Positions 1 to 12,900 of a stretch of DNA of 64,000 nucleotides are shown here, piece by piece (the first letter of the stretch is position 1; every line of letters begins with the position of its first letter). Source of the stretch: Dendrophyllia cribrosa. Lineage: Eukaryota; Cnidaria; Anthozoa; Scleractinia; Dendrophylliidae. Under the pieces are notes generated by a model that was not told the DNA's origin, searched no databases, and saw only the letters and a list, made by a program, of their open reading frames with translations. The stretch is from contig JAJLRJ010000008.1 in NCBI GenBank assembly GCA_024195265.1, positions 6,653,488-6,717,487 on the forward strand. The letters run 5' to 3'. The translations under genes and the position numbers were made by a program.

Positions 1-965
1 AAAGAATCTGGGCTAGCATGCGATAGCGACTAAAAATAAAGCCCACAGGAATATGAAGTTCGGACACCATGTCTCCCATGCAGGTCTGCTCCTTTCACTC
101 CCAAGGCTGTCCAATAAACACTGAACAATAAACAGCAGGGCTCGAAATTAAAAAAAATTCTCAATTGCAATTTGCGAGTAATTCCTAAAATTTAGTCGCA
201 AGTTTGAAAATTTTAGTCGCAAAAGAAAACTAAATACTACTATTGGAACTGAAAATGAGAGACAAGAAATTTCTGAGAAAGTCTGAAAAAGTGCCCTGTG
301 ATACACTACTTAGAAACCGCATTAATGGAGCATAAAATCGACATTAAGTCACGCAACATTCAACGTGAATTTCACAGGATTTTTCGAATAAAAATGCAAC
401 TACCAGTTACAAATAAAACACAAGACTGTTGAATGTAATTCCTTTATTAACTAGACCGTAAAACAATCGCAAAATCGCGACTAATAGACAGATTTTAGTC
501 ACAAAAGCAAAATCTTAGTCGCAAATGCGCCCGATATGGGCGCAATTTCGCGAAAGTACTACTTGAGAGCTTTTATTTGAATGACCATCACATTATAGGA
601 AGTGGACTCTGTAGGTGAAAAGGTAAAACAATGGTATTAGGTGCTAACAGAAACCCATAAGTGGTTGAAAAGTGTAACGTGCATTCACAGCTTCCGAATA
701 TTCATTTTTTGCTTAGTACCAAATTTGGAAACCCCTCGGTCCCTCGAGATTGGAAGCAAGTTGTTCTAGCGAATTGATTGGTTAATATTTTTATCTTGAT
801 TTTCCAAATAAGGCTGTAACAACTTCTTAGCAAATTAAATAATCCGAAGCTTGTTTTAAAGTGTAGAAGAGTCAGTTGCACGTTTCAACCCACTTATGGG
901 TTTCTGGTGCTAAACTTATATACTATAGAAGAAAGATGGTAATTAATATTTTTTGCATATTTTAG
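1..965. other. Upstream part of a CSE1L intron
   Basis: No exon was recognised before the acceptor that ends at 965, so this is read as intron of exportin-2, whose earlier exons lie left of the window. About 130-545 is an AT-rich dispersed repeat built around a recurring 'tttagtcgcaa' motif on both strands. A short hairpin element occupies 648-905. I see no other gene or RNA here. Confidence 0.6.
648..905. repeat. 258-bp inverted-repeat element with 7-8 bp target duplication
   Basis: The ends are complementary over about 30 bp: 'cagaaacccataagtgg' at the left and its near-reverse complement at the right. GGTGCTAA occurs just outside both ends (640-647 and 906-913). An 8-bp duplication and CAG...CTG ends fit a nonautonomous hAT-type element, though the exact boundary is uncertain by one base. 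Confidence 0.65.
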
Positions 966-3900
966 TTATCCCGTGAAGTGCTAGTGGCCTGTCTGCCCTT
1001 GCTTGTCACTCATCTGACGGCCAAGAGTCATGTGGTCCATAGCTATGCTGCACACTGTCTGGAGAAGCTTTTTACTCTCAAGAGCCCTGGAGGAGTAGGA
1101 GGAGCTCCGTATGTGATCTTTGTTATTGTACGCTAGCTAAGTACATTAATTTATTAGATGTAGTTTAGTGTGTGGGAATCGCCATCATAATTGGCATGGC
1201 TGCACTTTTAATTATGTTGGCATTAGTGTAGTCAGCTGAACATGTTTAATCATTTTGTAAAATGTTAAAAAACAAATTGTGCCAAGCAAAAGTACTCCCG
1301 AAGAGGTTTCATTTGAATGGTAACACCATAGGATTTCGTCCACAGACTCAAAAGTTAGAACAAATGGTATCATGCAAAAGTACTGCTGAAGAGGTTTCAT
1401 TTGAATGGTCACACCATAGGATTTCGTCCACAGACTCAAAAGTTAGAACAAATGGTACCATGCAAAAGTACTGCTGAAGAGGTTTCATTTGAATGGTCAC
1501 ACCATAGGATTTCGTCCACAGACTCAAAAGTTAGAACAAATGGTACCATGCAAAAGTACTGCTGAAGAGGTTTCATTTGAATGGTCACACCATAGAATTT
1601 CGTCCACAGACTCAAAAGTTAGAACTACACTACATGTCTTCATAATTGACTTTGGGAGTGAAAGGGTTAAAAATGCAGACTAAACAGAGCTACGTGAGTT
1701 GGAATATTAAATTAGATAGCCACTTTTCACATCTCCAAATCTATTCACTGGTCAGTGATGAGTTTTTTATTGATCATGTAACATTTAATAATCAGCCATC
1801 TGCTTAGGCTGATTGGTTTAACATTTATTTTATATCATTTTTGCTTTTTACACAGAATTGACAAGACTGAGGTGCAGCCGTTCTTAGAGACGATGTTAGT
1901 CAATCTCTTTAACTTGTTACAAGTACCAGGCTCGCAAGAGAATGAATATGTTATGAAAGGTATGCTGGCAGAGGGAAAATACTTCCTGTCAAGAATTTGC
2001 ATTACATCCAAGTTTAATTTTAATTTGTTTCAGTAACTGATCCATGTGTTTCCTTGCAGCCATTATGAGATCATTCTCCCTGCTAAGGGAAGCCATGTTA
2101 CCATATGTTGAAGTGTTAATCACTAATCTGGCATCAAAACTGGTGCTTGTTAGCAAGGTAAAACTTGTTTTAAATGCTAGAGTTTTAATTATAATAAAGA
2201 GAAAATATTGTTAGAAAATGGTATCTCCAATAGAGTCCTTTTCGATATGTTACATTCAACTTGATAGTGAGCCTAGAGAACAGGAACAAAGAAAATGAAT
2301 ACAGTCCAAGCCCCCATAAAGTGGGCAACCTCGGGAAGCAGAATAAGTGTCAGGATTCGTACGGTCATGGAAAAACCTGGAAAGTCGTGGAGTTGTATAA
2401 TTTAATTTCCAGGCCTGGAAAGTCATGGAATTTAAGTGTGGGTCATGGAAAGTCATGGAAAATTATGTTCATGGTACAAAATCACTAAGGCAGCATACGT
2501 TGTGGGAATAATAAAAAGCAAGATGAGAAATTAAAAAAATGATCGTTTTGATAAAATTTTGAAAACAACTGCTAAACTCTTAGTCATGAAAAATTTGAAA
2601 AGGTCATGGAAAGTCATGGAATTTTAAAATCTGAAAAGAGTACGAACCCTGAGTGTCCATAACTGGAAGTGGCCACTTATTACAGGAATGTCTCTCTTAA
2701 GAGGAGAATTCAAACAGGGTTAATTCTCAAGGCAGCCCTAAGTAGAGCTGTCCGCTTATGTGAGTGTCAGCTCAGAGAGCTTTCAATGACTCTAAACATA
2801 TCCTTTGATCAACAAAGATCTTGTTTCCAGGATATATAAGGATACTCAGGGTTCGTACAGTCATGGAAAAACCTTTAAAGTCATAGAAATGTATAATTTA
2901 ATTTTCTAGGCCGGCCTGGAAAGTCATGGAATTTAAGTGTGGGTTGTCTTGGAAAGTCATGGAAAATTATGTTCATGGTACAAAATTACTACGGAAGCAT
3001 ACATTGTGGGAATAATAAACTAATAAATTAAAAATTGATAGTTTTGACAAAATTTTGAAAGCAACTGCTTAACTTTAGGTCATGGAAAATTTGAAAAGGT
3101 CATGCAGGGGTGTAGCTAAGGAAAAACTGAGCAGGCTCATTAACAAGCCCAGCCGGTTTTTCTGGCTTGTATACCTTTAAAATCACCCCAAGTCTTTGTT
3201 TTTTAGTGAAATTTCAGCTGGTGATAAGTTCTTTTTCAGCTGGTGAAATTAGCTGGTAGCCGGCTCTTAGCAACATCCCTGATCATGGAAGTCATAGAAT
3301 TTAAAAAACTGAAAAGAGTATGAACCCTACATGTACTTGACAAACTACTGATGTTTATACTTTGTGTTATTTTGCCACTGCAGAATCCCAGTAAACCACA
3401 GTTTAACCACTATTTGTTTGAGGCCATCTGTTGTGCTATCAGGTTTGTATGATTAAGAGCGTCTGTCTGAGAAAACCGGGCAGAGGCCACGGATCGGGGT
3501 CGGCCGATTCCTTCCACATTTTGCCAGTTTAAAACATTCGATCAGTGATGTTGAAAGGCAGCATGCTTAGTTTTTAAAAGCTTTTAGTTTCCGAGATCTG
3601 ACTACCCCCCAAAAAACCGGCCCGTAGGGTTAGAAAATCCCTTGATTTTGACGACTCAAGACGACCGTGACAAAAGCGACGCGTAGAACATTTTCTCGTC
3701 TCCCAAAGACTTCTAACTGCAGGATTCTATTAAATGGAACTATAAACTCTTATTCTCAGCCATCAGAGCCTTGATTAAAACATGCTCAGTTCAAGATACG
3801 AGAATTAAATTTGCAGGTACACAAAGTCAATATTTGCATATGTTTATTCAACCCCATTTTTACAACTAGTTTTCTCCGAAAGGCGGCGGCTTTTTTGCAA

Positions 3901-6900
3901 GAAAAAGAGTTAAATAGCTTTATCGCCATCCCGTCTTTCTGTATCACAAAACAAAACTTTGGGACCTATAAAATCTGAAGCAATTTGTGCATGCATTTCA
4001 GCCGAATTCTCAACAGAATTACCGAACAATTTGTCACGTCACACTCACACTTCAAAGTCACGGACTCTTATTAGTCGCCTAATTTCAAATAACTTAAGGG
4101 GTTGAATGTTGGAAATAATAAAAAAAAAAATACAGTATCTTAATACAGAACATATTTCAACTGTTTTTCCAAAGCGTTGGAAAGAAATTATCGGGAACAC
4201 GCTTCTTCAACAATACCGTTATTTAATTTTCAAAAATTTGCATAATTGACGAAATTACGCTGTGGGCTCGGGTTTCATTTTACAAAGATGTTTCGGTTCC
4301 CCGGCGAATAAAATGAGGGTCCCCTATACTTTTTTTCGTAAAGCCTGAATAGGGCTATTTCTTTTCCCATAAAACGGGATTGAGACTTTTATTACATGTT
4401 TTTATTACATGTCAGTTTGCTTGAGTTCATTTCTGTGTATTTTAATTTTTTTTTTCTAAAATACGTCTTTTTTCTTCATTACTCATATCACCTAAAAGAA
4501 ACAATGATGTGATCAGGAGAATAAGATTTCCTCAACTTTTGCGTGAACGCGTTTTGTTATTTTTCGTGAGGCTTGAAAAGGCCCGATGTTGTAATGTGAA
4601 AGAGTTTCGCAATGGGGCACAGGGGACCATCTGTAATAAACATCTATTGTTCAAGTTAGGGATAGCCTGTGACATCCGGCTCGTCCCCTCAGAAAAAATC
4701 GGGAAGAAAGAGCGGATATCACAGGCTAGTTAGGGATAGACCATTTTACTTCTAAAGGGGGAACGGCAAATCCTGCAACTGCAAAACCCCGACTTGTGGC
4801 TTGGTTTACTTATAGCAAAAAAATTCCTGCAGCAACACAGAAGTCTCATAAGTCCAATGGTTGTAATGGTTCTCCCTTTATGAAACTAAACGACTCTTGC
4901 GCCTTGTACGAAGGTTTTGTCTTCTTTTCTGAATGGGGTTAAAAGAAACTCAAATAATGTACCCGACAGGATTTGCTGCTGTGAAAATCGACATGAAGTT
5001 TCAATCGCGATATCTGACTGATTGTCATGGCGTGCGACGCGCCTTACCGCGAGCACGCAACAATTTTTTTTCACAAGTTTGCACCATATTACAAGCTAAC
5101 TCTTATAATCATTTTCGTAACTGCGGATACGTGGTAAAACAAAATGAATAAAATCTTTATATTTTGTCACTAACTTCACACTCAGGCTCCTTAAACACGA
5201 AGCGACAACATTACATTTGATCGTCCTCAACTTAGCGACGAGGCGTGCCCGTCAATTGAATTCGCGCTTCCTGATTGGCTAACTTGTAAAAAATATTTTG
5301 TGGCGCGTCGCAGTGTAAACTGTGAACGATTAAGGGCCCGATTATATGAGCCGGGCTGGCCCGGTTAGCCGAGATGGCCCATTTTGCCGAGATGACTTTC
5401 AGCCCGGTATTACATGAAGCAAGCCAGCCCGGGCGACAACTAAATTTAGCATCAACGGTTTTGGCTGAAAGTTGTTGTTTTGAAAATGGCGCAAAGCGTA
5501 GAATGTTTCAATTTTTTCTGCATTTTAGCTCATTTACTTCGTGCTTACGCACTCTTGTGTACCTCTTTATTATTTAAAGAGAAAAAGGGCCACTTACAGG
5601 CGAGCAGGTTTGCTCAGGGGCAAATTTTTGTGCTGTCCCGGTTAGCCGGGCTGGCCCGGTAAACGCGATTACATGGAAAATTTTCAGCCCGGTTAGCCGG
5701 GATCCCGGCATCGCGATACCGAGATCCCGGCTAACAGGGCTGACCCGGTTGTCATATAATCGCAAAGTTGATTTTTGTTGCGTTTAACAGGCGTGCCGAG
5801 ATCTCGGCAAAGCGGGCCAGCTCGGCTAACCGGGCCAGCCCGGCTCATATAATCGGGCCCTAAGAATCTAATTTGTTAACTGGGTTATTATTTTAGTAAC
5901 GCGGTTAAAATAACTAGGTGAAAAGGTGTTTGTAATCAAATAACCGAGTTTATTTTTCTGAGTGGCCGCACTTCAGAAGGTTGAACTTTGAACGTGAGAG
6001 ATCATGTTATCATTTGCTAGCGAGAGCTGCACAAAACAATACGATTGATGAGCGAAAACAATGCCTCTGCACGTGCATTTTACATATTGTTATTCCCTGC
6101 AAAACAACATCGTCAAATGATCAAATTATAGGTTTTGTGGAGAACATAAACACACGACGGTTTTCCTTTCTCTATTTGAAATTGAAAGTCGTCCCTACGA
6201 AGGTCTACGAATTCAACAGGAAGTCAAAAATTACCGCGTAAGCGAAGATGATTGACAGATCGGGAAAGTTAACCTGCACTAAACTACCTAGCGTGGTGGT
6301 TTAAATAAACCTAACCCGGTTAAAAAAATCTATTGTTCTTTAATTAATTTCCATGGGAACCGCTAACACGGTTAAAATTCGGTGAACGCCAAAAATACGC
6401 GGCCGCATCAGGAATTTTGTTAAACTAGTTAATTTTAATTAATTAATTAATTGCAATAATAACCAGGTTAACTTCTCTAGTGCGGCCGCAGCCACTGTAA
6501 GCTGTTTTTTGGTCCCACACTCTGGCCCTATCTTATAGCGTGCTACATGAACACGATTTTACCAGCTCTTCTATGCTGTCGATGTATGTACTCTTCCTTT
6601 GTCGATTCCAAGTACTTATTAAAGAAAAATTGCACAAATGCCCTTCAGTTCCACAACTTTCAGGTTTTTAAGTTTTTTGGCCTTAGCCATAAGGCAAATG
6701 TCACGACCTTCAAACTTGAGTGGGTGTTCAAGATCCACTTCACTGTATACACTGTCTCTGATGTCCATGGTAACAGAATGATCCTCCCAGGTCCTTAAGT
6801 CCTCGTTGTCAAGGCAGTCCTCGTCGCCTACTGTAATTGCTCGAGCTTGACTACTTTTGTACTGCTGACAACCGAGAGAAATAGCTGGTTATTTGTCGTG

Positions 6901-9900
6901 CGGTTTTCCATTCTTCTGGTGAAAACAGTCAGTGGTAGTCCCTTCGAGTCTGGTATTTTGCATCTCCTTTGAAACGTCTGTTGGGTTAGCCTTTTGCCCA
7001 CTAACTAGCCCTTCATTAAATTTGGATATCAAAAATACCTTGACATTCTCGGAGGTCTTGCATTGCTTGCCGTTTTCTGGCTCTTTAGCGCCCAGCATTG
7101 TATAGGAACTTCGCTGTCACTACACGATGAAAGAGAAGTGTCATCTGGTTGCGCTGATTTAGAGGATTCGCCTGTCCTAGCAACTACTTCGCTGACATGT
7201 TGGGCCCATTTCCTTCTCACGGTATCATACACTGTTTCCCGTTCTAAAACCAGGTTGTGTACTCCAGTATCCATGTGAGCCTGGGCTTCGTTTTCGCTTC
7301 CAAAGGTCAGCTTGCAACCAGGCGTATCACAGAAGAACACTTCACTTCTTGCTGTTCGCTTTTCTGCACGCGGCCTTGCTTGAGACATTTTCGGACTGCT
7401 GACCTGCACCAAATGGTTGCAACAACTTCATCCCAGTTTTTGGTTGTGACGTCATTCCTTCATATGACACCAGTTTACCAGGACCTATATTATATGCACA
7501 CCAAACTCGAATTCCATCTTCTGTAAACTCAAAGTTATTAAACTTGCTAATTCCTTTGAGTTTGTTTTACCCACCAGTTTCATTCACTGGATGTGCGTTT
7601 CACTTTATAAGTAGGTCATAATGGATAACATCCGAACAAATCACTGATAAACATAAATTCAGAATCTATCATACGAGATTTAAAGTATTTGCAATCTTGT
7701 ATGGCGCTTGCGCGTCAGTATAATATTACACAGATGGAATAATAAGACTATAAAGAATCCATAACCGTTTGGTTATATGGTCGCTAACAATTGAATTGCT
7801 CGAAGAGGTTACACGCTATTACTGCAAGAAAATCTTGTGTCGCAACAATCGCTAGCGAGCACAAGTACAAAAAAGAAAATCACGGTTTGTCTTGGTCCAG
7901 GAATCCCCATTTCTCAACCTTTACCTTACATTTAATCAAAACACAGGATTTTAATTATGTCTTACCTGCTCCTATCGGAACCTCTTGGTTTTCAAGGGTA
8001 AAAGTACTCTTCGACATTATTCTAGGTTAATGCGTCGAGTATATAGTTGTTTACTCCGTTATCCAGAATGATTTGGGTGAAAACACGTCAACCGCTTTAG
8101 ATCTGCCCAGCCGTAAGTGAGGCGGTATCTGTGGCCAGGACACACGATAAATTCGTTCATTTGCTTTTCACTGGGCGATATGAATCCACCACGATTAAAA
8201 ATTACTTCATCTTCTCTAATTTGCCCATCTCCCGTTCTTCCACTTATGCCAAGTGCGACAAAATGACTGTATAAATCATTGACACAAGACTTCACTGAAA
8301 TAGTTGTAATGTCATTTTTCCCTGGAGCTGGGCCACAAGGTGAACCTTCACTAAAAAAGGAGCAACTCATTCTAGAAATCCTCTGTTATCTATCCACACC
8401 ATGAGAGTTGGCTTACTTTGTAAACAATGATAATTAGTTTTTTTCCGTATAATTTAACTGACAGCTTCTAATTATAAATTATAAAAACAATTCGAGAATT
8501 TCAGATCCCTTTGCAACAAAAATACTGAATGTAAATAACTAGGCCAATATTTCATATCTCAAATATTCTGGAATAAATTGCTCGGCAAAAAAATGGAAAC
8601 CAAAAGCCTATATAAATCAGTTTTAAATCTCTTTCGATGTTGCGATCGGGGCGTCGATTTCATAGAACAGTACACATACCTGTTTAATATGTAGCATTCG
8701 CTACTAAATCGGAGCGTATATTTTTATTTATATTTCCAAAACATAACAAAATTTGAGATACTTCCAAGGCTAAAGAGATGTTTGCTAATTTCGTTCGCGC
8801 TCAAACCCAAAACCTGCAAAACAGTCTAAATAACCAAAATGAAATCCGAGCCCGTGAGCTCAAAGCAAACAAAAACGCGAAATTGCGAAAAGTAAATAAC
8901 AGTATTAGTCTAGTATTATTGAAGTAGCTTATAAAATGAATTAGAACGCTTTAGAAGATCAGTTGAATTTTGTATCAAGCTACTGCGATTGACAAATTTG
9001 CAAACCAGAGCTAGTTACTCGAATTTTGGCTGACGAAGAGTCCGTGACATCAAAGTGTGACGTGACAAAAGGTTGCATTTTTGTTGGAAATCCGGCTGAA
9101 ATGAATACACAAATCGTTTCAGATTTTATAGGTCCCAAAGTTTTGTTTTGTGATACGGAAAGACGGAATGATGATGAAGCTATTGAACTCTTTTACTCGA
9201 AAAATAACCGCCGCCTTTCGGAGAAAACTAGTTGTAAAAATGGGGTTGAATAAACATATGCAAATATTGACTTTGCGTACCTGAAAATTTAATTCTCGTT
9301 TCTTGAACTTAGCATGTTTTAATCAAGGCTCTGATGGCTGAGAATAAGAGTTTATAGTTCCATTTAATAGAATCCTGCAGTTAGAAGTCTTTGGGAGACG
9401 AGAAAATGTTCTACGCGTCGCTTATGTCACGGTCGTCTCGAGTCGTCAAAATCAGGGAATTTTCTGACCCTACGGGCCGGTGTTTTAGGGGGTGGTCAGA
9501 TCTCGGAAACTAAAAGCTTTTAAAAACTAAGCATGCTGCCTTTCAACATCACTGATCGAATGTTTTAAACTGGCAAAATGTGGAAGGAATCGGCCGACCG
9601 CGATCCGTGGCCTCTGCCCGGTTTTCTCAGACAGACGCTCTTAATAATAAGTTATTTGTGAGTTATAATTATATTTCTTTAATTTCTTTTAAGCAACTTT
9701 CAATATGATATCTGCCCTGTGTTCTGCTTTAATTACTACTGGCCACAATTTGTTCTCGAGGCAGTGACAGTTGCTAACAGTTATGTTATGTGATTCTGTT
9801 CATTATCAGAGCAATATGCAAAGAAAATGCTTCCTTGGTGTTGGGATTCGAAACAACGTTATTCCCTGTCATTCAAGAGATTCTGTCAAATGATGTCACA

Positions 9901-12900
9901 GGTGTGTATAAATATTATGTACTCAGTATTGACTGAGTGGGAGGGCTGGTTGGAAAATATTTGGCTTGAGGTCCTGGTGTATAGACCAAGTGCAGCAAGG
10001 TCGTGCACCATGACCAACGGCCAAATATTTTCCCATATGGCCCGACCTAACCTAGTAAATAAGTATTTTATCATGTGACCAATTTGAGACTAGATTGTTT
10101 CAAATTTTAACACACAAGGCCATTCGCTTTTCTATCGTGGCTGTAATGGCTTTTTCCAGCCCCGCTCGTGCTTGTGTTCCACCCTCATACAGGTAATTTG
10201 TAAATAGTTTTGAAAAGAATGCACATGTGGGGCTGAGTGGGTCGTATGATAAATGAATAAACCTTATGCACTAAATTCCCCATTTACGTAATTTGCAAAA
10301 GCAATGGACCTCTATTTTTTGGCCCTTTTCATTGGGAAATCCTGTGGATTGTAAACTTTCTGGGTTAAGATTTCAGAAAATCTGAAAACTTCACTGAAAT
10401 AGTTATGCTAAACTTTCAACCCAATACACAGAAATTCATGTTTAATGGAAAATTTCCAGAAATAGATTTTTGTTCAAATTGCAAAGTTGGGTACACTTTG
10501 TGAAGTTGCCATCCTTTTCCGCAAATTCCAGTAAAACCAAAAATGTCTGTTCCAGTTGCCACCAGAAATGTTTAGAATTTCAATCTACCTAATCTTATTT
10601 TGTCACAAGGATAAGGAAGCCTTGTTTTATTTTTTAGAATCAAAGTTGGAAGTGTTGAAGAGCTTGTTTAATGTGATGCCGTTTTTCTTATTTCAGAGTT
10701 CCTGCCATATGTTTTCCAAGTATTGTCACTGCTATTGGAGATACGACAGGATGAAATTCCTGCACCGTACATGGAGCTGTTTCCTCTCCTCTTGTCTCCT
10801 GTCCTTTGGGAAAGAAATGGTACAAATGTTCACTTGACTTTCTAGAGGTGTCTTATTTATTGTTTATAATTATATAGTTTGTGGAAATCACTTAAAAATT
10901 GGGTGCATTAATGCTGTTGCACTCTCTCTTAGGAAATATTCCTCCCTTGGTGCGATTGCTTCAAGCTTATATTGAAAAGGCAAGCAAAGTCATCATTGAG
11001 ACCAAAAAGGAGGTAATATTTGGTATTTCATAGAAAATAACATTACTGTGAATACAGCAGTTTCAGTGAGACTATATAATAATTATGTATTAGTTTACAA
11101 TGCTGCACACACAATACCATAGCCACTTGATAAAGGTTTCATAAAATGAATTGTTTGACATGTATCTCTGATGAAGTGATCAAGTACTGGTAGCTATGGC
11201 ACTCAGCACTGTATTTAATGATTCATTTTAATTTTTTTTTACTTAAAAACAGATGGGGCTGTTAGGTGTTTTTCAAAAGCTAATTGCCTCTAAGAGCAAT
11301 GATCATGAAGGATTTTACCTTCTGGGAAGTATGGTGGAACACTTTGAACCGTAAGTAAACAAAATTATATTCCATCAATATTTCGGTTAGCAATTTTAAT
11401 ATTGAGAATTATGTGGCTTCTTGCACTAACTAACTCACTTAATCTTTTGTTCACTCACTGGTTTGCATTGTTTTGTTTGTTCGTTGAAACTTGTAACCAA
11501 CTCTGCTCAGCTTTAATTTTTCCATTTTTGGTTGCTGCAGGTCATCATTATCAGTTCATATCAAGTCTGTATTTATGCTGCTATTTCAACGGCTACAAAG
11601 CTCTAAAACCACAAAATTTGTCAAAGGTACTTGTACATGTTTTTTTTTTGTATTTGTACATAATTCATATTGCTTTAACTTGACAGCGACACTGTAAGCT
11701 ACTGTTAGCAGAGTGCTCTTGACTTACCTGGTTTTCAACAAAAAGCAGATTAGTTCATCATGTCATTTTATTTCCTGCTGTAGGATTGCTGGTGTTTTTC
11801 TGTCTCTATTCTGCCAAGAATGGTGGAACAGCTCTCATGCAGACTGTGGACTCCATTCAACCAGGGTATGATATACTTAAATTCAAACTTAGTTACTACA
11901 TAGTGATAGTAAAAGCCGTTTGATAAAGAAATTAAAAAAGGTGTAGGGTAAACATTCTTGCAAACATCAGGTAATCTCCATAACAACCATGCCACGCCCT
12001 CCCCTGGGCCCAATCCACACTGCATTTAAACCAGTAGAAAAAATAATGTCTCATAAATAAGTAAAGGTCTTTATTTTGCTGATATAATACCTTAGTTGCA
12101 TAGTTGGGAAGAAAGAGGCAAAAGTGAAACTGATGTGAATATTTTTATTTGGTATTAATTTTGTTCTTTTCCTTTTTTGCAGACTTTTTGGAAATTTTGT
12201 GGAAAAGATTTTAATCCCTGATGTACAGAAGGTGAGCTTAAGGCTCCCCCCCAAAAAATTGCACAGATTTGCATCTGTGACCCATATCTCTTAAGGTTAC
12301 AGTATACCTTTGTGGGTGTCTCCAGTGTAACAGCTCTAGCATTTTGAGATTACTCTATTTAAAGATACCTTAACCCCCATATCAAAATAAAGCTTAATAT
12401 AGAGCTGGCTATCTGAATATACCTTTCATTTTCTAATAATTGAAGGGGTGCCTGGAAAAAAGCCCTAAGTGACTTCTGATAAACTGCTAGATTCTCATTC
12501 CAAATTGCCTTGTATTCCCTTGTGAAACACAGGGAGAATTTGATGTTACATCAAAAGTCACTTTAATAGGGCCTTATTCCATGCACCCCTCCAATTACAT
12601 GAAAAAAAATACTCAATTCTGATTGGCTAAGAGCAGTGTAGTTTTTTGGTGAAAAAAACATATCAAATTCTACCAAAAGCATCCAAATGTTTAATTGTAT
12701 GTTATTTTGCAACTATAGCAAAAAATATATTTTCAATTTCTGCATTTTTCCGGCAGCCATCTTGGATGACCTCATGGACCCCCAGCAGTGCCACAACCCA
12801 TAATATTTACCTTATCTTGTAGAGCAAGCACATCAAAAGCTATCTATTAGATGTAAAATATTTCCAATTGCAATATTGCAACATCGCAAAATCCCAAGGG

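Larger units (their letters stand above)
3457..9640. mobile_element. 6.2-kb TTAA-flanked DNA transposon with ~620-bp terminal inverted repeats
   Basis: TTAA flanks both ends (3453-3456 and 9641-9644). The element begins GAGCGTCTGTCTGAG, and the reverse complement of that closes it. The inverted arms (about 3457-4075 and 9020-9640) align for about 620 bp with scattered differences and one or two small indels. The interior holds minus-strand pieces of a C2H2-finger protein gene (6889-7412 and 8059-8370) and a nested element (5334-5860). A hairpin at about 4663-4730 is also inside. TTAA duplication is known for piggyBac and Kolobok elements. No DDE transposase was seen, so the superfamily is inferred. 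The whole element lies in one CSE1L intron. Confidence 0.88.

Noticed and set aside
1262..1683. Open frames on both strands across the 88-bp repeat
   Set aside because: The same short peptide repeats with the DNA unit and both strands are open; this is tandem-repeat artefact.
9026..9253. 75-residue open frame at the right arm of the TTAA transposon
   Set aside because: It lies wholly within the terminal inverted repeat, and its mirror copy at the left arm is not open.
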